64,000 nt of DNA, taken from positions 62,479 to 126,478 of the forward strand of contig VWZL01003405.1 of assembly GCA_013396915.1 (NCBI GenBank), written 5' to 3'. Below the pieces are notes generated by a model. The model was given only the letters and a program-made list of their open reading frames with translations, did not search any database and was not told where the DNA came from. Below, one piece after another: positions 1-13,335 of the stretch. A program made the position numbers and the translations under genes. Source of the DNA: Stercorarius parasiticus (Eukaryota > Chordata > Aves > Charadriiformes > Stercorariidae). Every line of letters starts with the position of its first letter. Position 1 is the stretch's first letter.

Positions 1-1774
1 TTCACAAATATTATCTTATGCTTGGTTAAAATTTTGAGCTTCTCATACATTATTGCCATTATATTTTATAAGTTAATAATAGCAACTATGGATAAAAGGA
101 GATATGAGTGAAGAGCCACAGAAATATTTCAGTTATTTGCATTGCTTTCTTGGGTTTGGTTTCAAAGTCTATGAAAGTCACAGAAGCATGTTCTTTGTCC
201 ACTTCGTACTGGACAACTCCTGTCTGGTTTCCAAAAACCCCTTTGAAAGGCAGCATCTCTAGCCCTGGTAAATGGGTGCAGACACAGTGCTGTCTTGCAG
301 ACTGCTTATCACTTGGCATCGGGCCATTTTCTGAAGTCTCTGAGAAAAACACCTTAGTCTCTAACAGAAACTGTTGGAAGCAAAGTTGGAGCAGTACACT
401 GTCCAATATTGGACAGCTGATCACTGATGACAGAGCCCTAGTGGCAAAGTGTAAAATATGCCAACAGTTAACATTTTAAAGAGAAGATAAACCCAAAAGG
501 AAAACAACATGGTAAATTAGAAGTACTGACCCAGGAGAGGAGACAGAATGGCCTTCTTGGAACATCTCTCCTTGGCTTGTTACCTGGAACCTCCTGTCTA
601 GCCCCCAGTTCAGTAGGCAAGATGTGACTCCCTTCTTTACAAGAACAACATGTTAAATTACTTTAGTTGTTTCCATAAATACAGCATGCCAATGTTTACT
701 AACTGATTTTACCACCTAGGAGCTTTATTTGCATTCAGCAATGAAGCAGTTGAATTTTTAGGGTATTTTATTGTTAAATTGCAATTATGTTGGAAGGCTA
801 CTTGCACAGCAATGCCCTATTCATTACATATGGCAGAAGTCTTTATAAAAATCTTGGGACTGACCACAGCCTTGTGCTGCTTGTCACACACACACACCAA
901 AAATATTGTATGATACAAAGCATTGTGTAAGGCTGTGTAAGAGACAACTGTGTCTATACCCAGGTTTAATAGGGAGCAAGCCACAGCAATATTATTTCTT
1001 CATTCCCTCTCCTGAGCCTCTTTCTATCTTATGCCTACATACATATTTTCTGGACCATTTATTCTTTCCTATACTGAAGAACACTATCAAACAGGTAAGA
1101 TAATGAAGATGATTGGAAAAATTTATATATGTCCTATCCACATAAACAAATATGTGGACTATAACCGTAAAGCTATAAACCTGATGGAGCATACCATTAG
1201 CCTGAACATAGGTACTATTAATTTAAACATGTTTTCAAGGATCGCAGTTCTTTATGTACCGGTCTATTCAGAGATGACACAGCATGTAGTTCAGAACTGC
1301 ACTTCTAAGCAGATATTGCTTAAGACACAATTGCTCTTTCGTGCTTCAGGCTACATTTTCATCTAGTCATGACAGCGTAACCAGCAGTCTATCTTTTCCT
1401 TTCTGTAGGGCAATAACTATGCTCCATTAATTAAAGCTATGTGTATTATTAAGAGGAACTGCTGGTGAGAGTATGAAAAAGAGCATTGCTACATTGACAG
1501 CAAAGAGATTGCTGAAGGTTTTAAGTGTGTTCCTTATTTTTTTTGCAGAGATCTGCTTGAGTGTATTTTTAGAGTTCAGGATTACTATAAAGAAAACATA
1601 TTCAGCAATATCTGAACAACAAAGACTAAAAAAGTCCTAAGCAAGGAGAACTTTTGCAAGTATTTCAACTGCTTAGCTGACTAAAACATAATACTCCAAT
1701 GCAAAATTGAGAACAATTATTGTAATCATTTAAGGAGTTCATTCAACTTAAGAGTTAAGTCTGGTTTCATGATT

Positions 1775-1965
1775 AAAATACAGGGCAAGGAACCAGAAGA
1801 CATAAACTCTATTTTCAGTGTTAGCACTGACTCACTGTGTGATATTAAGCAAGTCACTTAATTTAACTGCCTCACTCTCTGTCTCACCTGTAAAATGAGG
1901 GAACCTACCTCACAAGTTCTTTGTGAGAGTAATTAATTAAACATTTGCTGCACACCTAACATTTC
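1775..1965 (+). repeat. Ancient MIR/L2-type SINE/LINE remnant
   Basis: The stretch has the wording typical of this old amniote repeat class. An 'actcactgtgtgatattaag' segment is followed by 'caagtcacttaattt', then 'cctcactctctgtctcacc' and 'tgtaaaatgaggg'. This matches the familiar 'gtgaccttgggcaagtcac / cctcagtttcctcatctgtaaaatg' core. It is diverged and has no clear ends. Assignment to MIR rather than L2 cannot be settled by eye. Confidence 0.55.
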
Positions 1966-4900
1966 TTGGATGTAAGGTGGTGGAAAATTTATTATTAAAC
2001 ACATATATAAACAGGATACATGAACAGAGCTGGGTGGTTTCTATAAAGGAAACTCACATCTCTTTCATCTTTGAATTTTTTAAGCATGACAACAAAATAA
2101 TTAACTACAGGAAAAACTATGGGTGAAGCCCTTGAAAAGACTTTATAAATTGAAAAAAAGCATAGCCACAAACTAGACAGACCAAACTATAACTAAGAAT
2201 AAAAATACATTGTTATTCTTCAGCAGAGTGCACAATTAAAAGAGTACGGTGAATTTTTCTCTCCTATGATGTATAAACAAATTTACATCTAATGGAAGCA
2301 AAAGGCAGCAGATGTAAATCCGGAGAAAGGAAATAATAATGTTTGTTTAAAACCCCACATTTTTTACTGAACTTATTGCCACATTACATTGTTGGAATCA
2401 AGATCTCAGTGAATTCAAGAAACAAACATTTATATGGAAATGTGAATATCCACTGTGATATTTTATGAACTGAAAGAGTTAAAACCCCCACATGTTGCAC
2501 AGTACAAGTCAACTAATAGCTGATAGGCATTTAAAAAAATCTCCTGAGAAGCCTGTTTGTCAGCTGATCACTCTGGATTTACTGACAACTGTATCAGAAG
2601 CACCTAATCCAGGTCACTGTTGGAGGCAGAACCCTGGAGTAGATGGAGCAATGGTTGCCTCCAGTACAGCAATCTCGATGCTCCTGAGGCTAGATGGAGC
2701 AGCACAGGAGCACAACTTCAGCATCCTTCTACTCTTATCATAACTATGTTGTAGAAAACAGCAGGTTTGTTCTGTTATAAAATTAACTACATCAGCAACA
2801 GAAAAGGGTCCAGCAGCTTTTAACTGAAGAGAAAATTTTACCTCACAATGCAGTTTAGCAGATAACAAAAAGCAATGATTTTTACTAACATTGTGCTGTG
2901 AGCCTGTGAGTGAGCTGATCAAAACCACAGTGAGCAAAAAAAAAAATTGAAAAAGTAGTGTGATTGATGACATATTCAAAGGTTATCTGTTTCCCGTACA
3001 GTTGCTTGCCGCACAAGTTTGGGGAAAGGACACAACTTAATTGCACTTTTCTGAAACAAGTTACTGTTATCTTAAACATTCACAAAAATATCACTACTGC
3101 TTTCTGTTGGTTCGGTTCAAAACTGAGTGAGGCCTTTAGGTAAAGCATGGTCATAAGCATTTTAGAACTTTGGAATGAAGCTGGTGTTTGGTACTCTACC
3201 AGGGCAATATGTACAGGAAAATTCAGATTTTCTGTCCTTCTAAAAGCAACTTTCTAGGTTAATAAATAAATTCGACAGTATCATTTGGTAGCTATAAATG
3301 CAAACTGATTATTTACTTCCATTGTAACATTTTTTATGCTGCAAATTCTGGATCATACTAAGCTATTCCTACACTATAAATATATTATTGATATATTTTA
3401 CAAGTTTCTACTAAATTAGCCTTGCAGAGACATCTAGACAAAACCTTAGGCCCTCCACCAAGAGTGGCAGAGCCTTTAGCTCTGCATTTCAGAGCTGAAG
3501 ACCAAGATGGAGAAGTGCAGAAGTAACAATACTACCACCTCGGGTTATGTAGCTATACTAAAAAGAATCAATGACTCACTGTTCATGTTTACTTGGCCTG
3601 TATGCTTTAGGGATGAGTGGAGATTAGTGCAGAAAACTAGTTCTTTTATTTTGCTTTATTTTGCTTATTACTAGCTAGTACTACTGCATTCATTAAGTCA
3701 AGCAAGATTAAGAATAAACAAGAGGTGCTTGTCATACAGCATTAATACAATGCCATGTGCTCACACACAGCTGCTTGTGTATACATTTTAGCAGCCTTTT
3801 TTTCCTGTCTGTCCACAGCGAATGGGTATGTTGCCTTGCACAGTACATGTGCCTTGGCCCTTTCCTACATCTAGCCCACACCTTTAATCCAGTCTCTACA
3901 CCCTGAGAGCCTCCTGCATTGCTCCTGTCCCTTTTCTCACCCCAGCTGGGCCAGGAATCTCCTTTCTCTTCTCATTTCAGTGATGGAAAATGACAGCGAG
4001 TTCTCCTTTCACTTGTATTTGTGTCCCTAACTGCACACACATGTAAATACATAGAGAAGTGATCTTTCTCTCATGCAACTTTACAAGCTATATGTAGATT
4101 GTTTGCTTTCTTAGCTGATACTCACTGTGCTTAAAGGGTCGTTCGTCCTAGAGCAGCAATTTCTTAAGGAGTATGAATAAGGCAGGCAGGCGGACGATGG
4201 CAGAAGCAACTCCACTAGAGTTTTACAGACCAATTCACCCGATGACTGTAGCTGGACTCCTCCTAGTGCCTCAGAGAGCTGCAAGAAAAGGGAAGGGCTC
4301 AGGATATGATATCATGCGCTCATTCTAAAAACAAGGAAACTGGTGTAGATGATTGAAAAACTAACAAACAGCTTAAAAATTACTGAATGGCCAATAAGAG
4401 AAAATTACTTTTCTGCTTCACCTTCCCTACCCTCTCCAGGGAAAAGTTTTGATAAATACGAATGACAAACTTAGAAAACAATATTTACATCATTATTATG
4501 AATAGCCTAAGAGACGTATAACAGCCAAGCCACCTCAGAGCATTACTTAGTGTTTCCTGGCGTTGTCTGTTATCTGTGCTTATGTCAGATCTTAAGCTTT
4601 GAGCTTGTTACTGGGTCTGTTCAGCCAAATACACCAGTCCTCGGCATAGCTGTCTCTGCAGCCACAGTTAGGTTTGCGTAAGCAACAGGGATTCCTTGTC
4701 AGTACCCTGACTTGTTTATTGCCTTTTTCAGCAATAGTAAAATCTTCTGAAGCGCCTAAGTGACTTAGGAATCCCATTAATATTTTCTAAAGCAATGTAA
4801 GCTAACAGGCTTGTAAATCTCATGGAAAGTCAATGTGATCTTGTGCAGATTTGCTGGGGTAAGTTTTACTCCTTAGATCCCTTTCTAATTGCAAGCCTGC

Positions 4901-6717
4901 TTTAGAAATAATAATCCATTTACAGGGCTATATTGTTATAAATTTATTTCCCAGGTCATCATTTACAGCCTTTAAAAAATAAATTAATGAACATTTGAAG
5001 CAAAGCAGATGTCCTAACTCAGCACAATTGTTCTTAACCTGGATTTAGCTTTGAAGTTTGCTGTTTCTATTTCAGATCCAAAGAAGCACCTGCATGCCTG
5101 GAAGCTTGTCTGTTTTTTCCAGCTTTACCAATTGGTCTAATAAGTCACTCATTTTTCTCTCAAGTTGTCAGGATATTTTTGTTTGTGTTATAATCCCATA
5201 AAACACTCTCTGAGGAAGAATTAGCACAGCCTTTAAGCACACAACATTTTTATGTTGTGTTTGGAATTGCAAAATTCTCTGTTATGGCAGTCATTGTGCC
5301 TGCCTTTCAGATTTCTTTTTCGTGTTAAAAATTTGCTGTGATTTTTTTCATGTAATTCATTCCAGATTCAGCATTAAGGCCACCCATGAGTGCTATATTA
5401 TAGTTTACCATCATTTTCAAGATCCTGTATTGGCTTTTGGTTTAATGACTTGGGTTTGGGGCAACTTTATCATATTAAAGAAGTTTGGTAATTGGGCATT
5501 TTATGTTTCAGTATTTGTCAGTATCCTTCTACTGAGTTGTACAACAGGGTGTTGCTCTTGCAGCTCTATTGTTTAAAAAGAAATATTTTGCTGCCAGATT
5601 TCTTGTTCTATTTGTGTCCTTTGTTACTGGACTTCCAATTTCAGGAACTTGTTCTATTTAAGAGGATAGTGGAAGAACAGTACTTTATAATACAATATTT
5701 ATTATACAGATACTGGTGTTATCAATGCTTGTTTATCCAGTGATGATGTGTCTCCCAAATAAACCATCAGTAGTAGTAAAATAAACTGAAACACAGAACC
5801 ATTTTCTTCATAAAGGGATTTTTTTAACTATTTGTACTTCTGAATCAAGGATCTTTTGTTGTTCTGTCTAGTAAAGGGTAGTGACATCTCAAATTGGGCA
5901 AACGTAAATTGTTTGTGAGGTTGAGGAGTGTGAATTAAGATCACTAACACATTCACTTTTGTAGAATTTGTGGGGTTCCTTATCAAAAACTGGGATACAG
6001 TTTACATTTACATTTCTGTTTCTCTGCTTTCGCCTTGATTTTTAATAATGCTATAAAACCTATATAGGTGATCACCTGGATTAGAGAAGATGTCCCACAA
6101 GAGAGTAGACTTGTCACAGCTCCAGAACGTTTTATTTGGACGTTTCATGTATTCACACACTGGAACGCAAATCATACTCTTAAATGTTTAGAGGATGAGG
6201 GAACTGGAACTGTTGCAGGGAGCCGGGGTACCTCTGGTCTGTTCCTACTTCTCTCCGGCCCTCCGACTAGGTTACTCTACAGCACGCATCTGGCTGCAGC
6301 ACCTGGGTCATTGCTCAGCCCAGGCTCTGAGGAGGTGGGGTACTGCCTGCATCGTGCTCCTAATCTGACTCTGCAGGAAATACAACAGATGGTACCTTGG
6401 AATATTCCAATTGAGGATATTCTGAAGACAACACACATATTAGTAACCAGGCCTTGAGTCCAGACAGATGAAGCCAGCCTAGACTAACCACAGGCACATT
6501 GGTGTTGATTCTCTTTTTGGTTCTCTACTGATTTTAACATCCATTTGGCTTCATCCTGAATTACTTCAGTGCAAGCAAGATGAAAAGCAGAATAATTGTG
6601 CACAGCTCTGGTTTGGTTTGTTGTATTCCTTTTTTCTTCCTGCCAGAAGATTGTCTTTCTCTTAGATTCTTGTGTGTTGCTTCCTCTTCCTATTTTCCTT
6701 CAAGATTTAGTTAGGCT

Positions 6718-6925
6718 TACAGAATCATGAAATAATTTTTATTAGAAGGAATCACTGGAGATCATCTGGTCCTTTACCCACTCAAAACAGGGCTATCTTC
6801 AAACTTATGTCAGGCTGCTTAGTGCCTTGCCTGGTCCAGGTGTGAGCATCTCCAAGGTTGGACATTCAATGGGCATCCTGTTTAAGGGTTTGACCACCCT
6901 GACTGTGAAGTACATATGAAGTGTA
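6718..6925 (-). mobile_element. CR1 LINE 3' fragment, minus orientation
   Basis: It begins with 'acagaatcatgaaataattt' and continues with 'ggagatcatctggtcc', 'caggctgctt' and 'ggttggacattcaatgggc'. It ends near 'gaccaccctgactgtgaagta'. This is the reverse complement of the 3' end of avian CR1, where the tail and the 'gatgatctccagaggtcc' block are diagnostic. The copy is 5'-truncated and diverged, with no coding capacity left. Confidence 0.8.
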
Positions 6926-7954
6926 ACTCATGTTCCTCTGTGCATATATAAGGTTGGGATGTTTCCCCATGTTAACGTACAACATCTGGTAGTAAACCTG
7001 GATAGGAAAGTAGTTTGGAGCTTGGGAAAAAGGTGGGAGGGAACAACAATATGGGGAAAGGAGGAAAATCCAAGTTTTTAGTTTTACAGAAGGCAGTAGG
7101 AGAGACAGCGATGAGCAGGAGTAAAAGGGATCATGGCAGGGAGGGAGAAAAAAAAAGGGTTGTTTCACAGGTCAGGCAAGGTTGTTTGTGGGAGGATGAC
7201 TTGGATGATGAGAAGGCAGAAGGACCATAACTAAAATGGTCACCACCCAGATTTGGATACCTCTCACATCCCTAAATAAATCTTCAACAATGTGCCATAG
7301 CTAAAAATATCTTGCCAGTTCTGGCATGAAGGTGATTACAGGAGCTTGCAGATCATTTTGCTTTCTTCGGTTCCCTGTGCAATTTCAGTTGGATAGTACA
7401 CTTCACATTTAAGACAGTGCAGATATTTTGGTCTCCTACTGTTCTATTCCAGAGAAAGTTGCCTTTTCATTAAAAGAGGTATGTCCTGCAGCATACAAGC
7501 ATAGGCAACACATGATAGGTATACTGGAATTGTGTTTATAGATAACTCCAGTTTCGATCACAATTAATTCTCCCGACTAAAAGATGCTTTATAAACACAT
7601 ACAAAGGTTGTTCTTCATGACAGTACCAAGGAGCCGAAGCAGTGATGAGAAATTTTAGTAGTGAGCACTATGAGGTATAAATTATTTTCCAACGCTAATA
7701 AAAAGGAAAAACAGAAATTGGAGAAGAATTCTTTTCCTTTGATGATTATTTAATTGGTCAGGAAAATTCAGTGTGACACTTCAAATTGCTCTCAGGTGTC
7801 CAAGAACAACACTAGCAGCAACTGTGTTTTGCAGTAGCAGAAAGCAAAGAGGAATACGGATGTGTGAAAAAAGGGAAAAGATCTTTAAGAAGGGTGAGAT
7901 GAGTTTGTGTTCCTAAGAACTAAAGTCTAGGTGATTTTGAATAGGAAATCACGT

Positions 7955-8070
7955 TTAGTGATGTAAACATGTTAACTGATGAATCCTCACAATACTGTTG
8001 TGAAGCAGGGAAGCGTTATGCCTTGTTTTGACAGATGGAGAAACATGGACAGAAAAGGCTAAATTCTTAC
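7955..8070 (-). repeat. Possible MIR/L2 remnant
   Basis: The segment 'gaatcctcacaatactgttg' followed by 'tgttttgacagatggagaaa' resembles the 'cctcacaacaaccctgtgaggtagg ... ccattttacagatgaggaaac' block of MIR/L2 elements. Only this short part is recognisable. Confidence 0.4.
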
Positions 8071-11000
8071 CAGGATCCTTGCCAGCTTCTTTCAAAGTAA
8101 TTTCCAAGGAAGATTTTTCTACAAGCAGAAAGCTTGTAGCTACAGACATCTCTCCAAGTTTCCCTCTGTTACTATGGGAGAACAGAGATGGTCATAGTTG
8201 TTGAAGATACTGGCCTCGCCTTTTTTGGAGCCCTGACTGGATTATAATCTGAACAGAGAACAAGCAGAAACAACCTTTTCTATATGATGACTCACCTTGC
8301 CAGAGGAAGATTAGTCAATGGAAATTTGTGTTTGCCTGTACTAGTTAGTAAATATGTACCCATCCCTGCATAAGGCCAGGGGCAAAGCACTAGGGCAGCG
8401 GGAGTGGAAGTCTGAGTTGAGTAGTCATAGCTTTCTTGCTGTTGGCACTCCAACATCAACAGAAGTAAGAGCAGAGGAGTCCTAGGCTGATTTCCAGCAT
8501 TGTAACAGACCTTACGCTTCAAGGATGTCAGGTGCTGAGTTACCCTTTCTGCTCACGATCTGTGCAAGGCATACTCCAGCCCTTCCCCAACACACACGCT
8601 CTTTTCACCTAATCTTGGGTCAGTACAGGACTGCTAATTTTTCCTAGATCTTTTCACAAGGGACATTATTCAGTCTAAAGCTCATGTAACTTTAGATTCA
8701 TTTTGTACTACTACCTATTAATCAGTAAAGTGGTAATGTGGTAACCAAAACCTTGTAGTAGCAAAGGTAAGTAGGGATTTAAGAAGTCATTACCTTCTCA
8801 TTTAATAAACATTCGTTAAAATGCCAGCCCGCTTCTTCATTCTGGTAGTAGACCACACTTGCATCAGGCTACTTCATATGGTGAGATGTACCTTGGCTTT
8901 ACCATTCTTTCCCAAAAGTGTCTGAAATAAAGAGACTTGATTATTTGCCAGCTAAAACAAATTCAGTTCATTTCCCCCTAATACTGGTAAATGCAGTTTG
9001 AATGTTGTCAGCAACACGGGTTTGGTATATCTATGTCCACATCCTAAATATAGTCTTCACAAGAAGTCCAAATAGAAAAATCCCTCTAAAGCTTTCTTCA
9101 TTGTAACTTCTCTCTACGTTGAACTATTGTTGAAACAATTCTGGAGATAAATGGGACCTCAACAATATAACTTTGTGGATGCTAGTGCATCTAAACCTTC
9201 AGGAGTTTAAAACCTGAAAACTCTATCACATAAATAAAGGCTGCTAACACGTCTCTCTAAAGAAATACTTTCAATAATCTTGATGATCCAGGAGCTATTG
9301 TATACTCAGTGTGTTCACTATTCATTAATCGTAGGATGTAATATTAAGTCCCTGCTTCCAGTGTACCTTGATGAAACAATAAATGGTAAATTCAATCCCC
9401 CACAACATCAGCCTGAACCACTGGACCCAATCTCAGTGTCCCAAGCTCCTAATGCAATCTGAGTAGTGTTTAAATAATGTTCCTGTATCATTTCATGGCA
9501 CATACATAGGCTGAGAATCCCTCTCTGAACCTTAGCATTGGATATGGACCGGCAACCGGTGTGTCAGAATGGGAGATGCCTTCACTTGCTTATTATTGGT
9601 TTTCTTAGTTTCACCAAGGCCTACAAGTTTGTAGTTTAGCCTATTCAGAGAGAAATAGGAAGAAAAAAATCCACTTTTTTAGCAAAAATTTCTTTATAAT
9701 CACTTCATACCCTTAACAAAACCTCCTGAGTTACACATCTTTGCAAAATAACAAGTGATATGTCTTTTCTCAGTCTGATCTCACTCCTGTGGCTTCCAGG
9801 TTTTATCAGCATCTCAGGTGAGACAGAATGCCTCCTGTTGCTCTCTTCAGATTATTTGTCTTAGTATTTGGCAATGATTTGCTCTTTTGCAGAGAAGCCT
9901 CCCTTTTTATATATAGGCTGCCTTCTTTAGTCATATGGTCCAGGCAAAATACTTCAGCTCCATCTGCATAAATTGAATTAGTTGTTTTGTGGAGTTAGGA
10001 TAGGAGTGAGAGACATTCAGCGATGACAGCCCTTGACTGCTTGATGTTGGTCTCTCAGTTTTTGTTATTCCAGCAGAGGTGAAGCACTGTCTCTGTTCTA
10101 AGCAGCACAACAGGCTGACATAGTCCATTTGGACTTTCTGTATGGACTAGAAAAACACTGAACAGCAAACCTAATACAAACACAGGCTCACAATACAAAA
10201 AAGCATACAATTCAATGCATATATTATTATTTCTACAATGTGCATCTCATCTTTTGTAATAAAAGCTATTGGGATGCCCTGTAGTTATTGGTTAGGATAA
10301 GAACAAAGAAAAGAGAGGAAAATGTGACTCAGAGTGGGTTGCTTGTTAAAGAAACTCATTATTCAAGTATTAAAATAGGAAACATTGCAGAGAAAGGAAA
10401 GTTCTCCATTTAACTGCTCTTCACAGTTATTCTTAGTCATTGTAAGTTATCATGTATCACCTGGTCTAATTAATCACATCCTGAATTACTGTGCATAAAA
10501 TTGTGCATACCGTGTTCATTTGGAGGAAGAAAAAAAATTATAGAGTTGTCTTGTGTGGTTTGTCCCTGTTTCTTGTCCATCTGTCCTGTGCCCCAGCTTC
10601 TCCTAACGAAAAAGGATATTATGTCCTCCTGAAAATATGTAGCAAATAATACATCTTAACCTGTGTAAGTTTCAAAGTCAGCTCACCTTTTCACAAGAAG
10701 ATAGAAACACGAAAATAAAATTCATCGCAGGTTATTTGACTCCTATCTAAAGTAATTTCATATATTCAAATTGCATTTCAACCACTGGGAAGTTCTTTAA
10801 TTTGGTCTATTTTTCACTGAATTGTCTATACTTTGCACAACGATGTACCTTTTTATCTTCCTCTGCTATATTCTGTTGAGCCACTAGATGTCCCTCGTTC
10901 CTACATAAAGCTCCAGATATGAGAAAATCCATGATTAATCAGCAGGACTAAGTCGGAACTCAAGCACTGCAGAAGCATGTTTGTGTTCACAGCATGCAAT

Positions 11001-13254
11001 ATTTTTCTGTAATAAATGCTGGTCCTTTGAATCATGCCACTGGGTGTGATTCTGTAAATCATGGTAATTCCAAACACACAAACCTAATTGTGTTTGGACA
11101 AAGTGTATATATGGCAAATACAAAAATCACATGAGAAGAGAACAGATGAAGATGGCATAGAGCAAAACAGGCTACAAATCAAAGCATCACAGAGTAAACT
11201 GGCTCATTCCATTCCCAACTATTCCCAACAGCACTTTCCATATACATATGTTATTACAGACTTTTTTTGCTATTCATGAAGTAAAATGGCACGGTCTTTC
11301 TTGGCAGTCAGACTAGATCTTATTTATTTAAAGCACATATTTGACTGTAATCTAGTTGGGGTATGGGTGGACCATACCGCTACATGGGTTTAGATAATTA
11401 CAGACTAGCTGGGGAACAGTCATTTCAATATCAGACTGTGAATGCTGGGCAATGTAAAACAGAGATGATAGCAATAAAGACATTTGACTTACACTGGTGA
11501 TGGTGAAAGCAAAGTCAAACACTGCTCTGAAGGAAACAAAATGTTTCACCAAATAAATAGCGTCAGGAAGCTGCTTGCAACTGCCTACGAGCTGTACAAC
11601 TCCCTTTTCCCTTCCTGCACCCTATCTGCCTTTAGCAAGTTTCCTCTATGCGCACAAACCTGACCCCCATTAGTTAATTTATACCATCAGCACTTTGCAA
11701 GACACTGCCACAGAAAGTGCTGCCTGTCAAATTCTGTTTTGGAAATTCTTCCTCAGATTAGGACTCACTTCCTTAGTATTTTAAATTCATGGACTGCGAT
11801 AGGAGAGGTCACATCTAAAGCAAAAACTGGAGAAACCCTTCCTCCCGATTAGTTTTACATTTTAAGTGATGTAAGTGGTGGAAAATTACATCTGTATAAG
11901 AAACTGGACTCTGATGGTCTTTTTGCTTCACCAAAATGTTCGTGGCAGAAGGTCATGGCATTTCTTTTCCCAATTGTTTTTTAGATTGGCCCTGAAAAAC
12001 AAGGGTCCTGCCATTTTTCAGTAAGGATACATACAGAGGGTTCTGCCACTTCAGTGTTCCTAGTCTCCTAATATTAATGCCACTGACTGAATGATACAGA
12101 TTTTCATTGGTAATTAAACGTCAGATCATGGTGCCTGCTCTCAACATTATTTATACTTTTAATGCCTGATTATTTCAGGGGGAGCATAAGTATCTAAATG
12201 CTTTTGTAAGTCTTGGTCCCATTCTTAAAAGATAAAGGGAAAAAATCATGCAGTTTTCAAGAATGTATTTGTTTGTCCAAGGCATTGTCAAAGCAGAGAG
12301 AGCTGGGAATGTAAGAACTAAAACCTACTTGACATGCTTATGGTCTTCTCTGCTTGAGGCCTTTGAACTCTTCTTCTGGTTCTCCCTCCTAAGCTGTCCT
12401 CAGTTTGACTCCACTGGAGCAAACGATTGTTGAAGAGACGGTGTATACAACGCATTAACCATTTCTGGCCCTTCAGTTGCTGCATTGTCTAGACCTACTC
12501 AGGTGATAGTTAATGACAATCTTGCAATTAATATACTGTGTACTGGTGAACAGCTTCCGCTAGGCCATCTACCAGTGACACCAGAGAGGGTAAAATTCAA
12601 AGCTCAGTGACCATCAGTGTGAGATTTTCATTGTTTTGAGTGGGATTTGTATCAGGTTGTTATTTCCACTGATGGAAGGTAAACCATTTTGGAGGTAATA
12701 AATCTTTCAGTTCCATATAATCCCTGGTGTTCTTTCTAATGTTTAATAGCTCTGCTCTCACCAGTTATCTAACTTAGTCTGAAGCTAAATGGGTTTTTTA
12801 CATAGGCTAATACGTACATTACACAAAATCTCCTTTCCCCCTCCTGCTTACTCTTGTTCCTGGCCATCTTTTTAACAGGAAACTGAGAACTAAGAAATGG
12901 AGAGAACAGAATGACCTATTGAACCAATTTCACTCCACAGCATAGCTGACAGGAAAACGGCCGCCTCAGCTCAGGGTTCCAGGAATGGAAAACCAGATGT
13001 TTCTTGGCTATATTTAACAGATGATATTCCAGTTTAAACAACATTTTACAATAGGGATCCCAAGAGTTCATGTATTTCCAAAGTATTTGAAGAATGTGAA
13101 AGTGGAAATTTCTTGCCACTCTTCAAATAGTGCCAAGCATGCCTTTTTTCTTTCTTTTTTTCCCTTTATTGTTCCAAATGAACTTCTCCATTCCTGTGGC
13201 TGATAAATACACCAGAATATGCATTGGTGCCTACATGCCTTAGATAATCAGATC

Positions 13255-13335
13255 AGGTAGATTAACACTGCCACAAACTTAGCATGTGACTTTGGGCAAA
13301 TCACTTGATTTCCCTGGATCTCCGTTCTCCACTTG
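13255..13335 (+). repeat. MIR/L2-type core fragment
   Basis: The stretch 'agcatgtgactttgggcaaa' followed by 'tcacttgatttccctggatc' matches the core common to MIR and L2 repeats ('tgtgaccttgggcaagtcacttaacctctctg'). It is short and old. Confidence 0.5.

Noticed and set aside
86..479. Overlapping open frames of over 110 codons on both strands at the left edge
   Set aside because: Neither strand shows a domain or matched splice sites. Opposite-strand overlap suggests chance.
6068..6457. 129-codon plus-strand frame
   Set aside because: No recognisable domain, no supporting splice sites or promoter, and the composition is like the surrounding non-coding DNA. Kept only as a chance frame.
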